Notes: generated by a model not told the origin, from the letters alone. DNA of 50,570 bases from an uncultured Clostridia bacterium (GCA_944381085.1 CALWJX010000002.1:1-50570); one strand, 5' to 3'; counted from the stretch's first letter, positions 14,229 through 24,535 are shown. Numbers and translations: made by a program.

Positions 14229-16850
14229 TTATCTGAGAGCTGCCTGTGCGGCCGCGAGGCGCGCGATCGGAACACGGAAAGGCGAGCAGGAGACATATGT
14301 CAGTCCGAGCTTGTGGCAGAATTCAACAGATGAGGGATCTCCGCCATGTTCTCCGCATATTCCGACGTGGAGGTCGGGACGGGTTGCTTTTCCGAGTTTT
14401 ACAGCCATTTCCATAAGTTTGCCTACGCCGACCTGATCCAGCTTAGCAAAGGGATCGTTTTCAAATATCTTTGTATCATAGTAAGCGTTGAGGAACTTGC
14501 CGGCGTCGTCACGTGAAAATCCGTATGTCATCTGTGTAAGGTCGTTTGTTCCGAAGCAGAAGAATTCGGCTTCCTTGGCTATTTCGTCGGCGGTGAGACA
14601 AGCTCTCGGAATTTCAATCATTGTTCCTACTTCATACTTAAGCTCAACGCCCGCGTTCTTGATTTCCTCATCGGCAGCCGCAACCACTACGTTTTTGACA
14701 AACTTCAGTTCTTTTACGTCGCCTACGAGAGGAATCATAATTTCGGGAACAAGCTTCCAGTCGGGATGGGCTTTCTTCACATTTATAGCCGCGCGGATGA
14801 CAGCTCTTGTCTGCATTTTCGCAATTTCGGGGTAGGTTACCGCGAGACGGCATCCACGGTGTCCCATCATGGGGTTAAATTCATGCAGGGAAGTGATGAT
14901 AGCCTTTATTGCCTCTACAGATTTGCCCTGTGCCTTTGCGAGAGCGGCAATGTCTTCCTCATCCGTGGGTACGAATTCATGAAGCGGGGGATCGAGGAAT
15001 CTGATGGTAACGGGGTTGCCCTCAAGAGCCTCGTACAGCTTTTCAAAATCGCTCTGCTGCATGGGAAGTATCTTATTGAGCGCGACCTCTCTTTCTTCGA
15101 CGGTGTCGGAGCAGATCATTTCTCTGAACGCGGCGATTCTGTCAGCCTCGAAGAACATGTGCTCCGTGCGGCACAGACCGATTCCTTCGGCGCCAAGCTC
15201 ACGCGCCTTCTTTGCGTCGGCGGGAGTGTCGGCATTGGTTCTTACCTTGAGCACTCTGTACTTGTCAGCCCAGCTCATGATTCTGCCGAATTCGCCCGCT
15301 ATCGTAGCGTCAACGGTCGGTATAATTCCGTCGTAAATGTTACCGGTGGAGCCGTCAATGGAGATATAATCACCCTCGTGGAATGTCTTTGAGCCGAGAG
15401 TAAACTTCTTGTTTGCCTCGTCCATAATTATTTCGGAGCATCCGGATACACAGCAGGTTCCCATGCCGCGCGCGACAACTGCCGCGTGTGAGGTCATACC
15501 TCCGCGAACCGTAAGAATACCCTGAGACGCTTTCATTCCCGTGATATCCTCGGGGGATGTCTCAAGTCTTACCAGAACCACCTTTTTGCCGGCAGCTTTC
15601 CAAGCTTCGGCGTCAGCGGCTGTAAACACAACCTGTCCGCAAGCGGCGCCGGGAGAAGCTCCCAAGCCCTTTCCGAGAGGAGTAGCGGCTTTAAGCGCCT
15701 TTGCGTCAAACTGGGGGTGGAGAAGTGTATCGAGATTTCTGGGGTCTATCATAAGAACGGCTTCTTTTTCGGTTATCATTCCCTCGTCAACAAGGTCGCA
15801 CGCGATCTTGAGAGCCGCTTTTGCCGTTCTCTTGCCGTTACGTGTCTGGAGCATGAAGAGCTTTCTGTCCTGAATGGTAAATTCCATATCCTGCATGTCA
15901 CGGTAGTGATTTTCAAGTGTAGCGCATACGGTCTTGAACTGTTCAAATACTTCGGGCATGATCTCAGCCATTTTGGAAATCGGCATAGGTGTGCGGACTC
16001 CGGCAACGACGTCCTCGCCCTGAGCGTTCATAAGAAATTCACCCATGAGCTTCTTTTCTCCGGTCGCGGGGTCGCGTGTGAAGGCAACACCGGTTCCGGA
16101 TTCATTGGACCAGTTTCCGAACGCCATTTCCTGTACGTTTACAGCGGTACCCCAAGAATAGGGAATATCATTGTCTCTGCGGTATACGTTGGCGCGGGGG
16201 TTGTCCCATGAACGGAATACGGCTTTTACGGCGCCCATAAGCTGTTCCTTGGGGTCTGACGGGAAGTCCTCTCCGATTTTCGCCTTATATTCCGCTTTGA
16301 ACTGATTTGCAAGCTCTTTAAGGTCGTTCGCGTCAAGGTCGATATCCTGAGTTACACCTTTTTCGGCTTTCATTTTATCAATGAGCTCTTCAAAGTATTT
16401 CTTTCCGACCTCCATAACAACGTCGGAGTACATCTGGATAAATCTGCGGTAGCAGTCTCTCGCCCATCTTTCGTTGCCGGTCTTCTTCGCGACGACTTCA
16501 ACTACATCTTCGTTAAGACCGAGGTTGAGAATAGTGTCCATCATGCCGGGCATGGAAGCTCTTGCGCCCGAACGAACCGAAACCAGGAGAGGGTTGTCCA
16601 GATCGCCGAATTTCTTTCCGGTGATCTTTTCCATCTTTTCAATATACTCGTTGATCTCTGCCTGAATTTCCGGGTTGATCTGACGACCGTCTTCATAGTA
16701 CTGTGTACAAGCTTCGGTTGAAATGGTGAATCCCTGCGGAACCGGTAAACCGAGGTTGGTCATCTCAGCAAGGTTCGCGCCCTTTCCGCCGAGCAGCTCG
16801 CGCATTTTCGCATTACCTTCGGTAAAAAGGTAACAATACTTTTTTGCCAT
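14229..16850 (-). CDS. ppdK: Pyruvate, phosphate dikinase
   Basis: An 873-residue enzyme converting pyruvate, ATP and phosphate to PEP, AMP and pyrophosphate and back; in anaerobes it often runs in the glycolytic direction. The N-terminal ATP-binding part contains GGKGANLAEMTNLGLPVPQG. The phosphohistidine is His455 in GGMTSHAAVVARG, and the C-terminal PEP/pyruvate barrel ends with CGEHGGDPSS (Cys832). Length equals the classical clostridial enzyme (874). The start at 16850 is preceded by GGAGG at 11 bases; earlier in-frame ATGs overlap that site. Single-gene transcript, divergent from pth. Confidence 0.97.
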   Translation of the reverse strand: MAKKYCYLFTEGNAKMRELLGGKGANLAEMTNLGLPVPQGFTISTEACTQYYEDGRQINPEIQAEINEYIEKMEKITGKKFGDLDNPLLVSVRSGARASMPGMMDTILNLGLNEDVVEVVAKKTGNERWARDCYRRFIQMYSDVVMEVGKKYFEELIDKMKAEKGVTQDIDLDANDLKELANQFKAEYKAKIGEDFPSDPKEQLMGAVKAVFRSWDNPRANVYRRDNDIPYSWGTAVNVQEMAFGNWSNESGTGVAFTRDPATGEKKLMGEFLMNAQGEDVVAGVRTPMPISKMAEIMPEVFEQFKTVCATLENHYRDMQDMEFTIQDRKLFMLQTRNGKRTAKAALKIACDLVDEGMITEKEAVLMIDPRNLDTLLHPQFDAKALKAATPLGKGLGASPGAACGQVVFTAADAEAWKAAGKKVVLVRLETSPEDITGMKASQGILTVRGGMTSHAAVVARGMGTCCVSGCSEIIMDEANKKFTLGSKTFHEGDYISIDGSTGNIYDGIIPTVDATIAGEFGRIMSWADKYRVLKVRTNADTPADAKKARELGAEGIGLCRTEHMFFEADRIAAFREMICSDTVEEREVALNKILPMQQSDFEKLYEALEGNPVTIRFLDPPLHEFVPTDEEDIAALAKAQGKSVEAIKAIITSLHEFNPMMGHRGCRLAVTYPEIAKMQTRAVIRAAINVKKAHPDWKLVPEIMIPLVGDVKELKFVKNVVVAAADEEIKNAGVELKYEVGTMIEIPRACLTADEIAKEAEFFCFGTNDLTQMTYGFSRDDAGKFLNAYYDTKIFENDPFAKLDQVGVGKLMEMAVKLGKATRPDLHVGICGEHGGDPSSVEFCHKLGLTYVSCSPFRVPIARLAAAQAALR

Positions 16851-17084
16851 ACTTGGATAATCCTCCATATAAAAAATATTTGATAAACTGTGTGGGGGCA
16901 TGATAGACAGACGCGCAAACAAAAGCGCAAGAGACAACTCTGTGCGGGAAAGCCGCCTGCATATGCCGCCTGCGTATTTTTGCGAAATTTTTATCAGCGT
17001 TTTATTTCTTATCCGAACAGGTTGAATATAACCGGGAAAATTTTTCAAACGCAAAACTTTGTCTGTTTACTTCACGCTGTATAC

Positions 17085-17113
17085 ATTATATCATATATTT
17101 AGGTTTGATGGAA
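17085..17113 (-). promoter_or_regulatory. Probable promoter for ppdK
   Basis: On the minus strand TATAAT (17090-17085) is a perfect -10; the -35 at 17 bases is weak (TTCCAT, 17113-17108). The ppdK leader would be about 230 bases. The rest of the 474-base gap between ppdK and pth shows no other gene. Confidence 0.5.
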
Positions 17114-17185
17114 TACTTTAGCAAAAAAAAGAGTACGAATATTTGTAAATTTATTGTGAATGAAGCATATTTTGCTAAAATTTAT

Positions 17186-17214
17186 TTGACAAAACCGCAA
17201 GTTTATAGTATAAT
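17186..17214 (+). promoter_or_regulatory. Strong promoter for pth-mfd
   Basis: TTGACA (17186-17191), 17-base spacer, TATAAT (17209-17214): a consensus sigma-A promoter. The ~105-base leader to pth holds AGCCG (near 17244) that could pair with CGGCT (near 17290) before TTTTG, a possible but weak attenuator. Confidence 0.85.
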
Positions 17215-17325
17215 ATTACATATTGACGATTTTTATAAAGTATAGCCGGTCTGACTTTGCAATCCGGTAACGGTATTGCGGTATAGGGCGGCTTTTGTGT
17301 ATTTGGATTTTTAAGGGGATATGCA

Positions 17326-17967
17326 ATGTCGAATATTTTTGATGTTTTCAAAAAAATAGAAAACAAGCGGGACGAAAACACCGCGTCCCCGGTGTCGTTT
17401 CTGATAGTCGGGCTGGGAAACCCGGGACGTGAATATGAAAATACCAGGCATAATGCCGGTTTCGGTGCAATAGACTATATTGCGTCAAGAGCGGGGGCGA
17501 CAATAAACCGGGTCAAATTCAACGCGCTCACATCGGAGACTGTAATAGCGGGTAAAAAGGTTTTGCTTATGAAGCCGCAGACTCTCATGAATCTGTCGGG
17601 CAACGCCGTGGCGCCCGCCGCAAAATTTTACAGGATTCCGCTGTCCTCGGTAATCGTGATATCCGACGACATAAATCTCGACCCCGGAAGAATGAGATTC
17701 CGTACAAAGGGAAGCGACGGAGGGCAAAAGGGTCTGCGGTCAATCATTTCCTGTATTGGTTCTGAAGATTTTCCGAGAATCAGGATAGGCGTCGGGAAAA
17801 AACCTCATCCCGATTATGATCTTGCCTCCTGGGTGCTCGGGGTTCCGTGTCAGGCGGACCGCGAGCTTATACAAAAGCTTTATCCCGCGCTTTTTTCCGG
17901 CGTCGAGAAGATCATCTCCGGCGATATCGAAGGAGCAATGCAGCTGTGCAATTCTTTCAGGTCTTAA
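17326..17967 (+). CDS. pth: Peptidyl-tRNA hydrolase
   Basis: A 213-residue enzyme that recycles peptidyl-tRNA. The core begins FLIVGLGNPGREYENTRHNA, with the catalytic histidine at about residue 42, and KPQTLMNLSG follows. The annotated start gives a ~24-residue polar N-terminal extension (MSNIFDVFKKIENKRDENT) not present in typical Pth; AAGGGG seven bases before this ATG supports it. mfd follows 87 bases later, the usual clostridial order. Confidence 0.95.
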   Translation: MSNIFDVFKKIENKRDENTASPVSFLIVGLGNPGREYENTRHNAGFGAIDYIASRAGATINRVKFNALTSETVIAGKKVLLMKPQTLMNLSGNAVAPAAKFYRIPLSSVIVISDDINLDPGRMRFRTKGSDGGQKGLRSIISCIGSEDFPRIRIGVGKKPHPDYDLASWVLGVPCQADRELIQKLYPALFSGVEKIISGDIEGAMQLCNSFRS

Positions 17968-18054
17968 AGCGCCGACCGACAACAGACAGGTCGGAATATC
18001 CGGAGAATGAATAATTATTATATGTAAAATACTGATATGTAAGGTTGGTTTTTA

Positions 18055-21000
18055 ATGAATATATTGACTGACAGTATACGGTTTGACAGCGAATACGGTC
18101 AGCTGTTTGAGACCGTAAAAAAGAATTTCAAAGACAAACCGCTTCCGGTTCTTGCCGGAGGACTGTGCGACGGCGCGGCGGACGCTCTGTGTATCTCTAT
18201 GACCGAGGATACTGGGCCGCTGCGCAAAAAAGCACCGGTTCTCATTGTTTGCCCGGAAGAAAAAGAATGTCTGAGAATAAAACAGACGTTTGAGCGTTTC
18301 GGAAAAAGGTGCGCTTTTTATATAGCGAGGGATCTGACTTTCCATAATATTACCGCCTCCCATGAGTATGAGCATGAGAGGCTGAAGGTTTTGTCGGGAA
18401 TTCTTGACGAGGCTTTTGACGCGGTAGTTACCACTCCGGACACATCTCTGGGATTTACGATGCCGCCCGAAACGCTTATCGAGAACAGCATTGTAATTGA
18501 CTTGGATACCGTATGTGAACCGTCCGAGCTGGCGAAAAGACTTGTCGACGCGGGATATTCGAGAGTAGATATGGTCGAGGGCGCGGGGCAGTTTGCGCAA
18601 AGAGGCGGAATAGTTGACATATATCCGCCGTTCTGCGGGCTTGACGGGGAACAAAATACGGTATTGCAGGAAGGCTATGCGGTAAGAATTGAATTTTTTG
18701 ACGACGAGATAGACCGCATGGGAGTGTTTGACGTCGATACGCAGAGGCTTGTAAGCAATGTAAATTCAATGAAAATTGCCCCGGCAAGAGAGCTGCTTGT
18801 CAATAAAGACACAAGAAAAATGCTTTCCGACGCGGTAAACTCTCAGTATAAGGTATGCAGAGACGAGAATATAAAAAAACAGCTTTTGTCTGAGCTTGCC
18901 TCAATTAACAGCGAGACCTCGGAAATAAATTTTATTGACAAGTACATCTCGTTGATATATGAAAAACATGCGACATTGCTTGATTATTTTGACCGCCGTA
19001 CTCTTGTGGTTATCCGTTCAAGCGCCGCGGTGAGGGACAGGCTTAAAGCCGGAAAATGGTATGACGACAGGAATATCCAGGAGCTTGTCGAAAGCGGTAC
19101 AATCTCTCCAAAATACGCGGTTTTCAGCGAACGCCCCGCGTATTTTCAGCTTTTCTGTTCAAAAAACGTCACGGTGCATGTCGATTCGCTGGGGTATGGC
19201 GTGACGGATATGCGCCTTTCCGGGCTTTTCGGCTTCCGCACCAGACAGCCGATAAGCTATGCGGACAATTTTTCTCTGTTGTGTGAGGATATAACAAATT
19301 ATTTTCACGGCGGGTATAAGGTAGTGGTCATGGCGGAAAACGAAACCGCCGCGAAAAATCTGCATGACCTTTTGACCGACGCGAATATAGTTTCGGTCGC
19401 GGAAAGCAGAGACGGCAGTTTTTCCGTTTCATCTCTTTCCTTGAATACGGTTTATATCAAATGGAAGGAATATATAAACGGTTATGAGCTGATTTCCGCG
19501 AAAACGGCAATCCTTTCCACAAATACCGACGCGAAGGTGGGTTCGCTGAATTTCTCTTCAAAGGCGAAAAAGACCAAAAAGAAGAAGAAAAATACCGAGT
19601 CTGTTCTTTCGTACGCGGAGCTTGAGGTCGGAGACATCGTCGTGCATGAAACTTACGGTATAGGACGATATCTCGGAATCGAAAAACTGACTATAGACGG
19701 GGTCAGCCGAGACTATATCAGTATTCAGTACGCGGGAAACGACAAGCTGTGTATGCCTGTCGAAAAGCTTGACCTTGTCTCAAAGTATATCGGAGCTCAT
19801 TCGGACGACGGTCTTGTGAAGCTGTCAAAAATGGGCGGGGATGGCTGGAATAAAACCAAAACACGTGTTAAAGGCGCGGTAAAGGAAATGGCAAAGGAGC
19901 TTATTCAGCTTTATGCGGAAAGACTCAAAAAGCCGGGGTTTGCGTTTGAGCCGGACAATGACATGCAGAGAAATTTTGAGGAGGCTTTTGATTATGAAGA
20001 AACTCAGTGCCAGCTTGACGCGGTTGAAGATATAAAACAGGACATGATGAGCGCCGTGCCGATGGACAGATTGCTTTGCGGAGACGTCGGATACGGAAAA
20101 ACCGAAGTCGCGTTCCGCGCCGCGTATAAAGCCATACTCAGCGGCAAGCAGGTGGCGATACTTGTGCCTACGACAATTCTTGCTTTGCAACATTACCAGA
20201 CGGCGGTCAGCCGCATGAGGAGCTTCGCGGTCAATGTGGATATGATTTCCCGCTTCCGCACGGCGAAACAGCAGACACAGACAATTCACCGCCTCGCGCG
20301 GGGTGATATAGATCTGATAATCGGGACTCACAGGCTTCTGGGTAAAGACATAAAATTTCACGATCTGGGGCTTTTGATTGTGGATGAGGAACAGCGTTTC
20401 GGAGTCGCGCAGAAAGAAAAGCTCAAACAACTGTACGGAAATATAGATATTCTTACCCTTACGGCAACGCCTATTCCGAGGACGCTCAACATGGCAATGG
20501 GGGGAATACGCGATATTTCCTTGCTTGACGAGGCGCCCGGAGACAGAATGCCTGTCCAGACATATGTGCTTGAGCATGACGAGCTTATAATATACGAGGC
20601 GATACGCAAAGAGCTCAGACGGGGCGGGCAGGTGTTTTATCTTCATAATTTCGTTGAGAATATAAACACCGTCGCCGCGAAGCTTTCCTCGGCGATACCG
20701 GACGCGAGAATAACCGTGGCGCACGGGAAAATGGAAAAAGAGGAATTGGAGGACATCTGGGCAAAAATGCTGACCGGAGAGATCGATGTGCTGGTCTGCA
20801 CGACAATAATAGAGACCGGTGTGGATATACCGAACGCGAATACTCTGATCGTAGAGCGTGCGGACAGACTCGGACTTTCCCAGCTGCACCAGCTCAGAGG
20901 ACGCGTGGGCAGATCCTCACGACGGGCATATGCGTATTTTACTTATCCAAAGGACAAATCTCTCTCGGAAATCGCCCAGAAGAGGATTGAGGCCATAAGG

Positions 21001-21648
21001 GAATACGCCGAATTCGGCGCGGGATTCAGGATAGCGCTTCGCGATATGGAGATAAGAGGCGCCGGTAACCTTCTTGGAACCGAGCAGCACGGTCATCTTG
21101 AGGCTATCGGATATGACATGTATATCAGGCTTTTAAACGAGGCGGTGCTTGAAGAAAAGGGCGTCGCGCCTAAGGAAAAGAAGGACTGTGTGGTGAGTCT
21201 GTCTTATGACGCTTACATCCCCGACACATATGTGCGTTATCCCGCCCAGAGAATGGCTCTTTACAAGCGTATAGCCATGATAGTTACGCAGTATGACATG
21301 GACGATATCGCCGACGAACTTATCGACCGTTTCGGCGAGATGCCCGCCTCGGTGGAAAATCTGCTGCGAATCGCGCTTATCCGCGCTCTGGCTATTGAGT
21401 GCGGTATCAGGCAGGTGACGCAGTCGGGCAGGGAGGTGCGAATGTATCCCGAAAATTTTGACATCGATATGTGGACATATATGTCGGAGATTACCGACGG
21501 CAGACTGCGCGTGGTTATGGGGGCGTCAGGAGACACCTATGTCGTACTGCGTCTCAAGGCGGGGGAAAACGCTTTATCTTCAATTAATAAAATGTTTGAA
21601 AAATATATTGAAACAGTACAAAGAAAAGCGTTGAATAAAGATAAATAA
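18055..21648 (+). CDS. mfd: Transcription-repair coupling factor Mfd
   Basis: A 1197-residue ATP-dependent translocase that removes stalled RNA polymerase at DNA lesions and recruits UvrA. In order: a UvrB-like N-terminal module (AQRGGIVDIYPP near residue 180), the RNA-polymerase interaction domain (GDIVVHETYGIGRYLGIEKL near 525), the helicase core with GDVGYGKTEVAFRAA near 672, DEEQRFG near 777 and TATPIPRTL, then the C-terminal TRCF domain. All key motifs are intact and the length is normal. A promoter for the next genes lies in its last codons. Confidence 0.97.
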   Translation: MNILTDSIRFDSEYGQLFETVKKNFKDKPLPVLAGGLCDGAADALCISMTEDTGPLRKKAPVLIVCPEEKECLRIKQTFERFGKRCAFYIARDLTFHNITASHEYEHERLKVLSGILDEAFDAVVTTPDTSLGFTMPPETLIENSIVIDLDTVCEPSELAKRLVDAGYSRVDMVEGAGQFAQRGGIVDIYPPFCGLDGEQNTVLQEGYAVRIEFFDDEIDRMGVFDVDTQRLVSNVNSMKIAPARELLVNKDTRKMLSDAVNSQYKVCRDENIKKQLLSELASINSETSEINFIDKYISLIYEKHATLLDYFDRRTLVVIRSSAAVRDRLKAGKWYDDRNIQELVESGTISPKYAVFSERPAYFQLFCSKNVTVHVDSLGYGVTDMRLSGLFGFRTRQPISYADNFSLLCEDITNYFHGGYKVVVMAENETAAKNLHDLLTDANIVSVAESRDGSFSVSSLSLNTVYIKWKEYINGYELISAKTAILSTNTDAKVGSLNFSSKAKKTKKKKKNTESVLSYAELEVGDIVVHETYGIGRYLGIEKLTIDGVSRDYISIQYAGNDKLCMPVEKLDLVSKYIGAHSDDGLVKLSKMGGDGWNKTKTRVKGAVKEMAKELIQLYAERLKKPGFAFEPDNDMQRNFEEAFDYEETQCQLDAVEDIKQDMMSAVPMDRLLCGDVGYGKTEVAFRAAYKAILSGKQVAILVPTTILALQHYQTAVSRMRSFAVNVDMISRFRTAKQQTQTIHRLARGDIDLIIGTHRLLGKDIKFHDLGLLIVDEEQRFGVAQKEKLKQLYGNIDILTLTATPIPRTLNMAMGGIRDISLLDEAPGDRMPVQTYVLEHDELIIYEAIRKELRRGGQVFYLHNFVENINTVAAKLSSAIPDARITVAHGKMEKEELEDIWAKMLTGEIDVLVCTTIIETGVDIPNANTLIVERADRLGLSQLHQLRGRVGRSSRRAYAYFTYPKDKSLSEIAQKRIEAIREYAEFGAGFRIALRDMEIRGAGNLLGTEQHGHLEAIGYDMYIRLLNEAVLEEKGVAPKEKKDCVVSLSYDAYIPDTYVRYPAQRMALYKRIAMIVTQYDMDDIADELIDRFGEMPASVENLLRIALIRALAIECGIRQVTQSGREVRMYPENFDIDMWTYMSEITDGRLRVVMGASGDTYVVLRLKAGENALSSINKMFEKYIETVQRKALNKDK

Positions 21649-21659
21649 TGTTGTATAAT
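21631..21659 (+). promoter_or_regulatory. Promoter for the tandem foldase genes
   Basis: TTGAAT (21631-21636), 17-base spacer, TATAAT (21654-21659). It overlaps the end of mfd and gives a ~105-base leader to the first foldase. Confidence 0.65.
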
Positions 21660-21769
21660 AATTATATTCTTTATTTTTGCCGTAGTGCCGGCAGACCCGT
21701 TCGGCGTTGACCGCTTGGGAAATTTGCCCGCGTTCCGCAGGGAAGCCGCGGTGAAAGGAATTTAAAATT

Positions 21770-23071
21770 ATGAATGGAAAAAGCAAAAAAATCAAAATAC
21801 TTTGCCTTGTTTTTGCGTTCATCCTCACGGCAATGCTTTGCGTATCGTGCTCCGGGAGAAGCAATAAAACTCTGCTGAATATAGAGGACAAACAGCTTTC
21901 GCTGAGCACATATGAGTTTTTGCTGACGCGCATGAAGGGTACGCTTGAGCTTTACGGGTACGATGTGTTTAAAGAGTCGTTCTGGAATACGATTATTTCC
22001 TCCGACGGCATGACATATGATGAATATTTCAAGACCGCGGTGCTTGAACAGGCTTATAATTATGTTGTGGCGGAGTATCTTTTTGAGCTTGAAGGTCTGT
22101 CGCTGACAGACGAGGAAACAGAAGTCGTTGAAAAGCTTATGCAGGCGCTTGAGGACAAGGCGGGGTCAAAAAACAATCTGAATTCCGAGCTTTCTCAGTG
22201 CGGCATAAACCGCGATATGCTTGAGGATATATATATACTGGAGGCAAAGGTTGCGCATCTTAAGGCGTATTATTACGGCGAGGACGGAGAAAAAATTGAT
22301 AAGAGTGTAAAAGACGAGTATTACTCTGATAATTATGTGTGCTTCAAGCAGGTTTTCCTCGCGTCATATTATTACGTGACCGAAACCGACAAAGAGGGCA
22401 ATACGATATATTTCACGGATGAAAAAGCCGAAAAGATCGCGTACGACACCGAAAAGGGAAGTATCGAAAAAGATGAGTTCGGAAATGTCATAACCGATGA
22501 GTTCGGCGACCCGGTATATTATGACGAGGACGGAAATATCGCGTATGATACCGAAAACGGGGTGGTTTCATATCTTGAAGATTCGGACGGCGAAAAAATC
22601 AGCGAGTTTTACGACAATGATAAAAAAGCGGAAATTAAAGAAAAAGCGGACTCTCTTTTAAAACAGGCGACGAATACCGAAGAATTTGAAAAGCTGATAA
22701 CCGAAAACAGTGAGAGCGAAGTCGGGCAGAGCAGACTTTATCTTTTCAACAGCCCCGGATATTACGGGTCTCAGAGCAGTTCCGCGTCTTATCTTGACGA
22801 TATCGCGAGCGCGCTTTCCGATATGGAAAACGGGGAGTGCAGAGTGGTTGAGTCGGATTACGGATACCATATTATCTGCAAGTATGAAAATGAGGAGAAT
22901 GCCTATGAGAACGAGGAGTACGAGGACATATTCGGAACCTTTACCGATGACCTTATAACTAAACTGTTTTCGGAAAAATGCGCCGAATATAAAGACAGTG
23001 TGATAATCGACAGTGAAGTATGGAACGACAGCTACAGTATGTTTGACGTGGCGTCAAATACGCTTTACTGA
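21770..23071 (+). CDS. Lipoprotein foldase, SurA/PrsA-like parvulin (first copy)
   Basis: A 433-residue exported protein. A basic start and hydrophobic helix lead to a lipobox (AMLCVSC, Cys about residue 28), so it is probably a lipid-anchored extracytoplasmic protein. A SurA-N-like helical domain follows, then a parvulin-type domain that ends GECRVVESDYGYHIICKYE, the usual PPIase closing motif. Between the first parvulin strand and the rest lies an acidic insert with repeats of the form DEFGNVI / DEFGDPVYYDEDGNI. Role by family: folding of secreted proteins. A position just after mfd is common for PrsA-like genes. Peptidyl-prolyl isomerase activity is not assured. Confidence 0.8.
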   Translation: MNGKSKKIKILCLVFAFILTAMLCVSCSGRSNKTLLNIEDKQLSLSTYEFLLTRMKGTLELYGYDVFKESFWNTIISSDGMTYDEYFKTAVLEQAYNYVVAEYLFELEGLSLTDEETEVVEKLMQALEDKAGSKNNLNSELSQCGINRDMLEDIYILEAKVAHLKAYYYGEDGEKIDKSVKDEYYSDNYVCFKQVFLASYYYVTETDKEGNTIYFTDEKAEKIAYDTEKGSIEKDEFGNVITDEFGDPVYYDEDGNIAYDTENGVVSYLEDSDGEKISEFYDNDKKAEIKEKADSLLKQATNTEEFEKLITENSESEVGQSRLYLFNSPGYYGSQSSSASYLDDIASALSDMENGECRVVESDYGYHIICKYENEENAYENEEYEDIFGTFTDDLITKLFSEKCAEYKDSVIIDSEVWNDSYSMFDVASNTLY

Positions 23072-23106
23072 CGGCATTTCACTTTATTGAATGGCAGAGG
23101 TGAGAA

Positions 23107-24462
23107 ATGAATATTGAACAAAACAAAAATACACCTGTAAAAAACAGCAAAAAAAGACTTCTGATTGTTATAACCGCGGTAGTTTTGGCTGTTGCTTTGT
23201 GCGCCGGCGCGGTAATCGGAGTGATATATTATATCAACAACCATGTTGCAGACCCTGTTATAGAGTATGACGGTCAGAAGATTCCGCTGTCCTTTTACGA
23301 GCTGATGCTTTCCCGTATGAAGGGAGAGCTTGCCAGAAATCAGTATGAAGTAGATGACGAAAGCTTCTGGAACTCTGATTCCGGTGTGAACGGGCAGAAT
23401 TATGAAGAATATTATAACGACGCCGTACTTGAAAACTGTAAGACATACCTTGCCGCTCTGGCGGTTTTTGAAGAGCTTGACCTTAAGCTTCCGCAGTCAT
23501 ATTATGACTCCATAGATGAGGAAATCGAATTTTATATCAGCTATGACGGAAATGATTCAAAAGATAAATTCAACGAGATTCTGGGGTCGTACGGTGTGGA
23601 TATAAAGTCTTTAAGACAGGCATATGTGATTGAGGCAAAAGTAGATTACCTGCGGAGTTATCTCTACGGAGCCGACGCTCAGCTTGTCGGAGATACCGTC
23701 AAAGAAGAGTATTACAATGATAACTATTATCGCTTCAAACAGATTCTTATTGCGAATTACTATTATGAATATGAAAAAGACGAGAACGGCAATCTGATTT
23801 ATTTCAGTACGGAAACCGGCAACCCTGTTTATGACGAGGAGAACGGAAAGCCCAAATATGACGAGGCGGGCAATATGATCCGTGACGAGGCGGGCAATCC
23901 GATTTATTACGACGAAGAGGGAAATATACTTTATGATACCGAAAACGGTGTGACGTCTGTAGTTAAGGATGAGGACGGAGAGGGCATAATGCATTATTAT
24001 CCGGAGGAAGAGCTGGAGAAAAGAAAGCAGCAGGCGCAGGATATTGCGTCTAAGATAAGCTTAGGCAATTATGCGGCGTTTGAATCCGCGATGGAAGAAA
24101 ACAACGACGCGTCTTCGGGTTCCGAAAATTTCCCGGACGGATATTACCTGAGTGATATTGAAAGCTCGCTTTATGAGGAATATATGATTGATATTCTGGA
24201 CAAACTAAAGGAGCTGGAGACGGGCGAGACCGCGGTAGTCGAGACCGAGTACGGATATCACGTGATAATGCGCTATGAACTTGACGAGGGCGCGTACAGC
24301 AAGAGCGAAAACGAAAGCTGGTTTACAAATTTCAATTCTTCTTTGATAACAGAGTTGTTTCTCGACAGGTGCGGAAAGTATCTGCCGCAGATTACCGAAA
24401 TTCCGGAAAATCTGTCCAAATCTAAATCAATTAAAGAATTGGGTATAAATTATTATTTTTGA
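23107..24462 (+). CDS. Membrane-anchored foldase, SurA/PrsA-like parvulin (second copy)
   Basis: A 451-residue paralogue of the preceding gene, 35 bases downstream. It has an N-terminal membrane helix (LLIVITAVVLAVALCAGAVIG) without a lipobox, so it is anchored differently. The two copies share the motifs SFYELMLSRMKGEL and EEYYNDNYYRFKQILIANYYY-like segments, and the parvulin closing motif (ETEYGYHVIMRYE). The insert in the parvulin region is longer than in copy one, with about five repeats of the type GNPVYDEENG, DEAGNMI, DEAGNPIYYDEEGN. Ends just before a strong terminator. Tandem duplication followed by divergence is the likely origin. Confidence 0.8.
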   Translation: MNIEQNKNTPVKNSKKRLLIVITAVVLAVALCAGAVIGVIYYINNHVADPVIEYDGQKIPLSFYELMLSRMKGELARNQYEVDDESFWNSDSGVNGQNYEEYYNDAVLENCKTYLAALAVFEELDLKLPQSYYDSIDEEIEFYISYDGNDSKDKFNEILGSYGVDIKSLRQAYVIEAKVDYLRSYLYGADAQLVGDTVKEEYYNDNYYRFKQILIANYYYEYEKDENGNLIYFSTETGNPVYDEENGKPKYDEAGNMIRDEAGNPIYYDEEGNILYDTENGVTSVVKDEDGEGIMHYYPEEELEKRKQQAQDIASKISLGNYAAFESAMEENNDASSGSENFPDGYYLSDIESSLYEEYMIDILDKLKELETGETAVVETEYGYHVIMRYELDEGAYSKSENESWFTNFNSSLITELFLDRCGKYLPQITEIPENLSKSKSIKELGINYYF

Positions 24463-24480
24463 TTTTATAATAGGTAATAT

Positions 24481-24520
24481 AAAAATTCATCCGCGCTTTT
24501 TTGTCGGATGAATTTTTATA
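24481..24520 (+). terminator. Terminator between foldases and thiT
   Basis: AAAAATTCATCCG (24481-24493) pairs perfectly with CGGATGAATTTTT (24505-24517) around an 11-base loop. It lies only 16 bases before the thiT start, so thiT is either expressed by readthrough or from a promoter I could not see. Confidence 0.85.
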
Positions 24521-24535
24521 TATCGGGGGGCGTGT

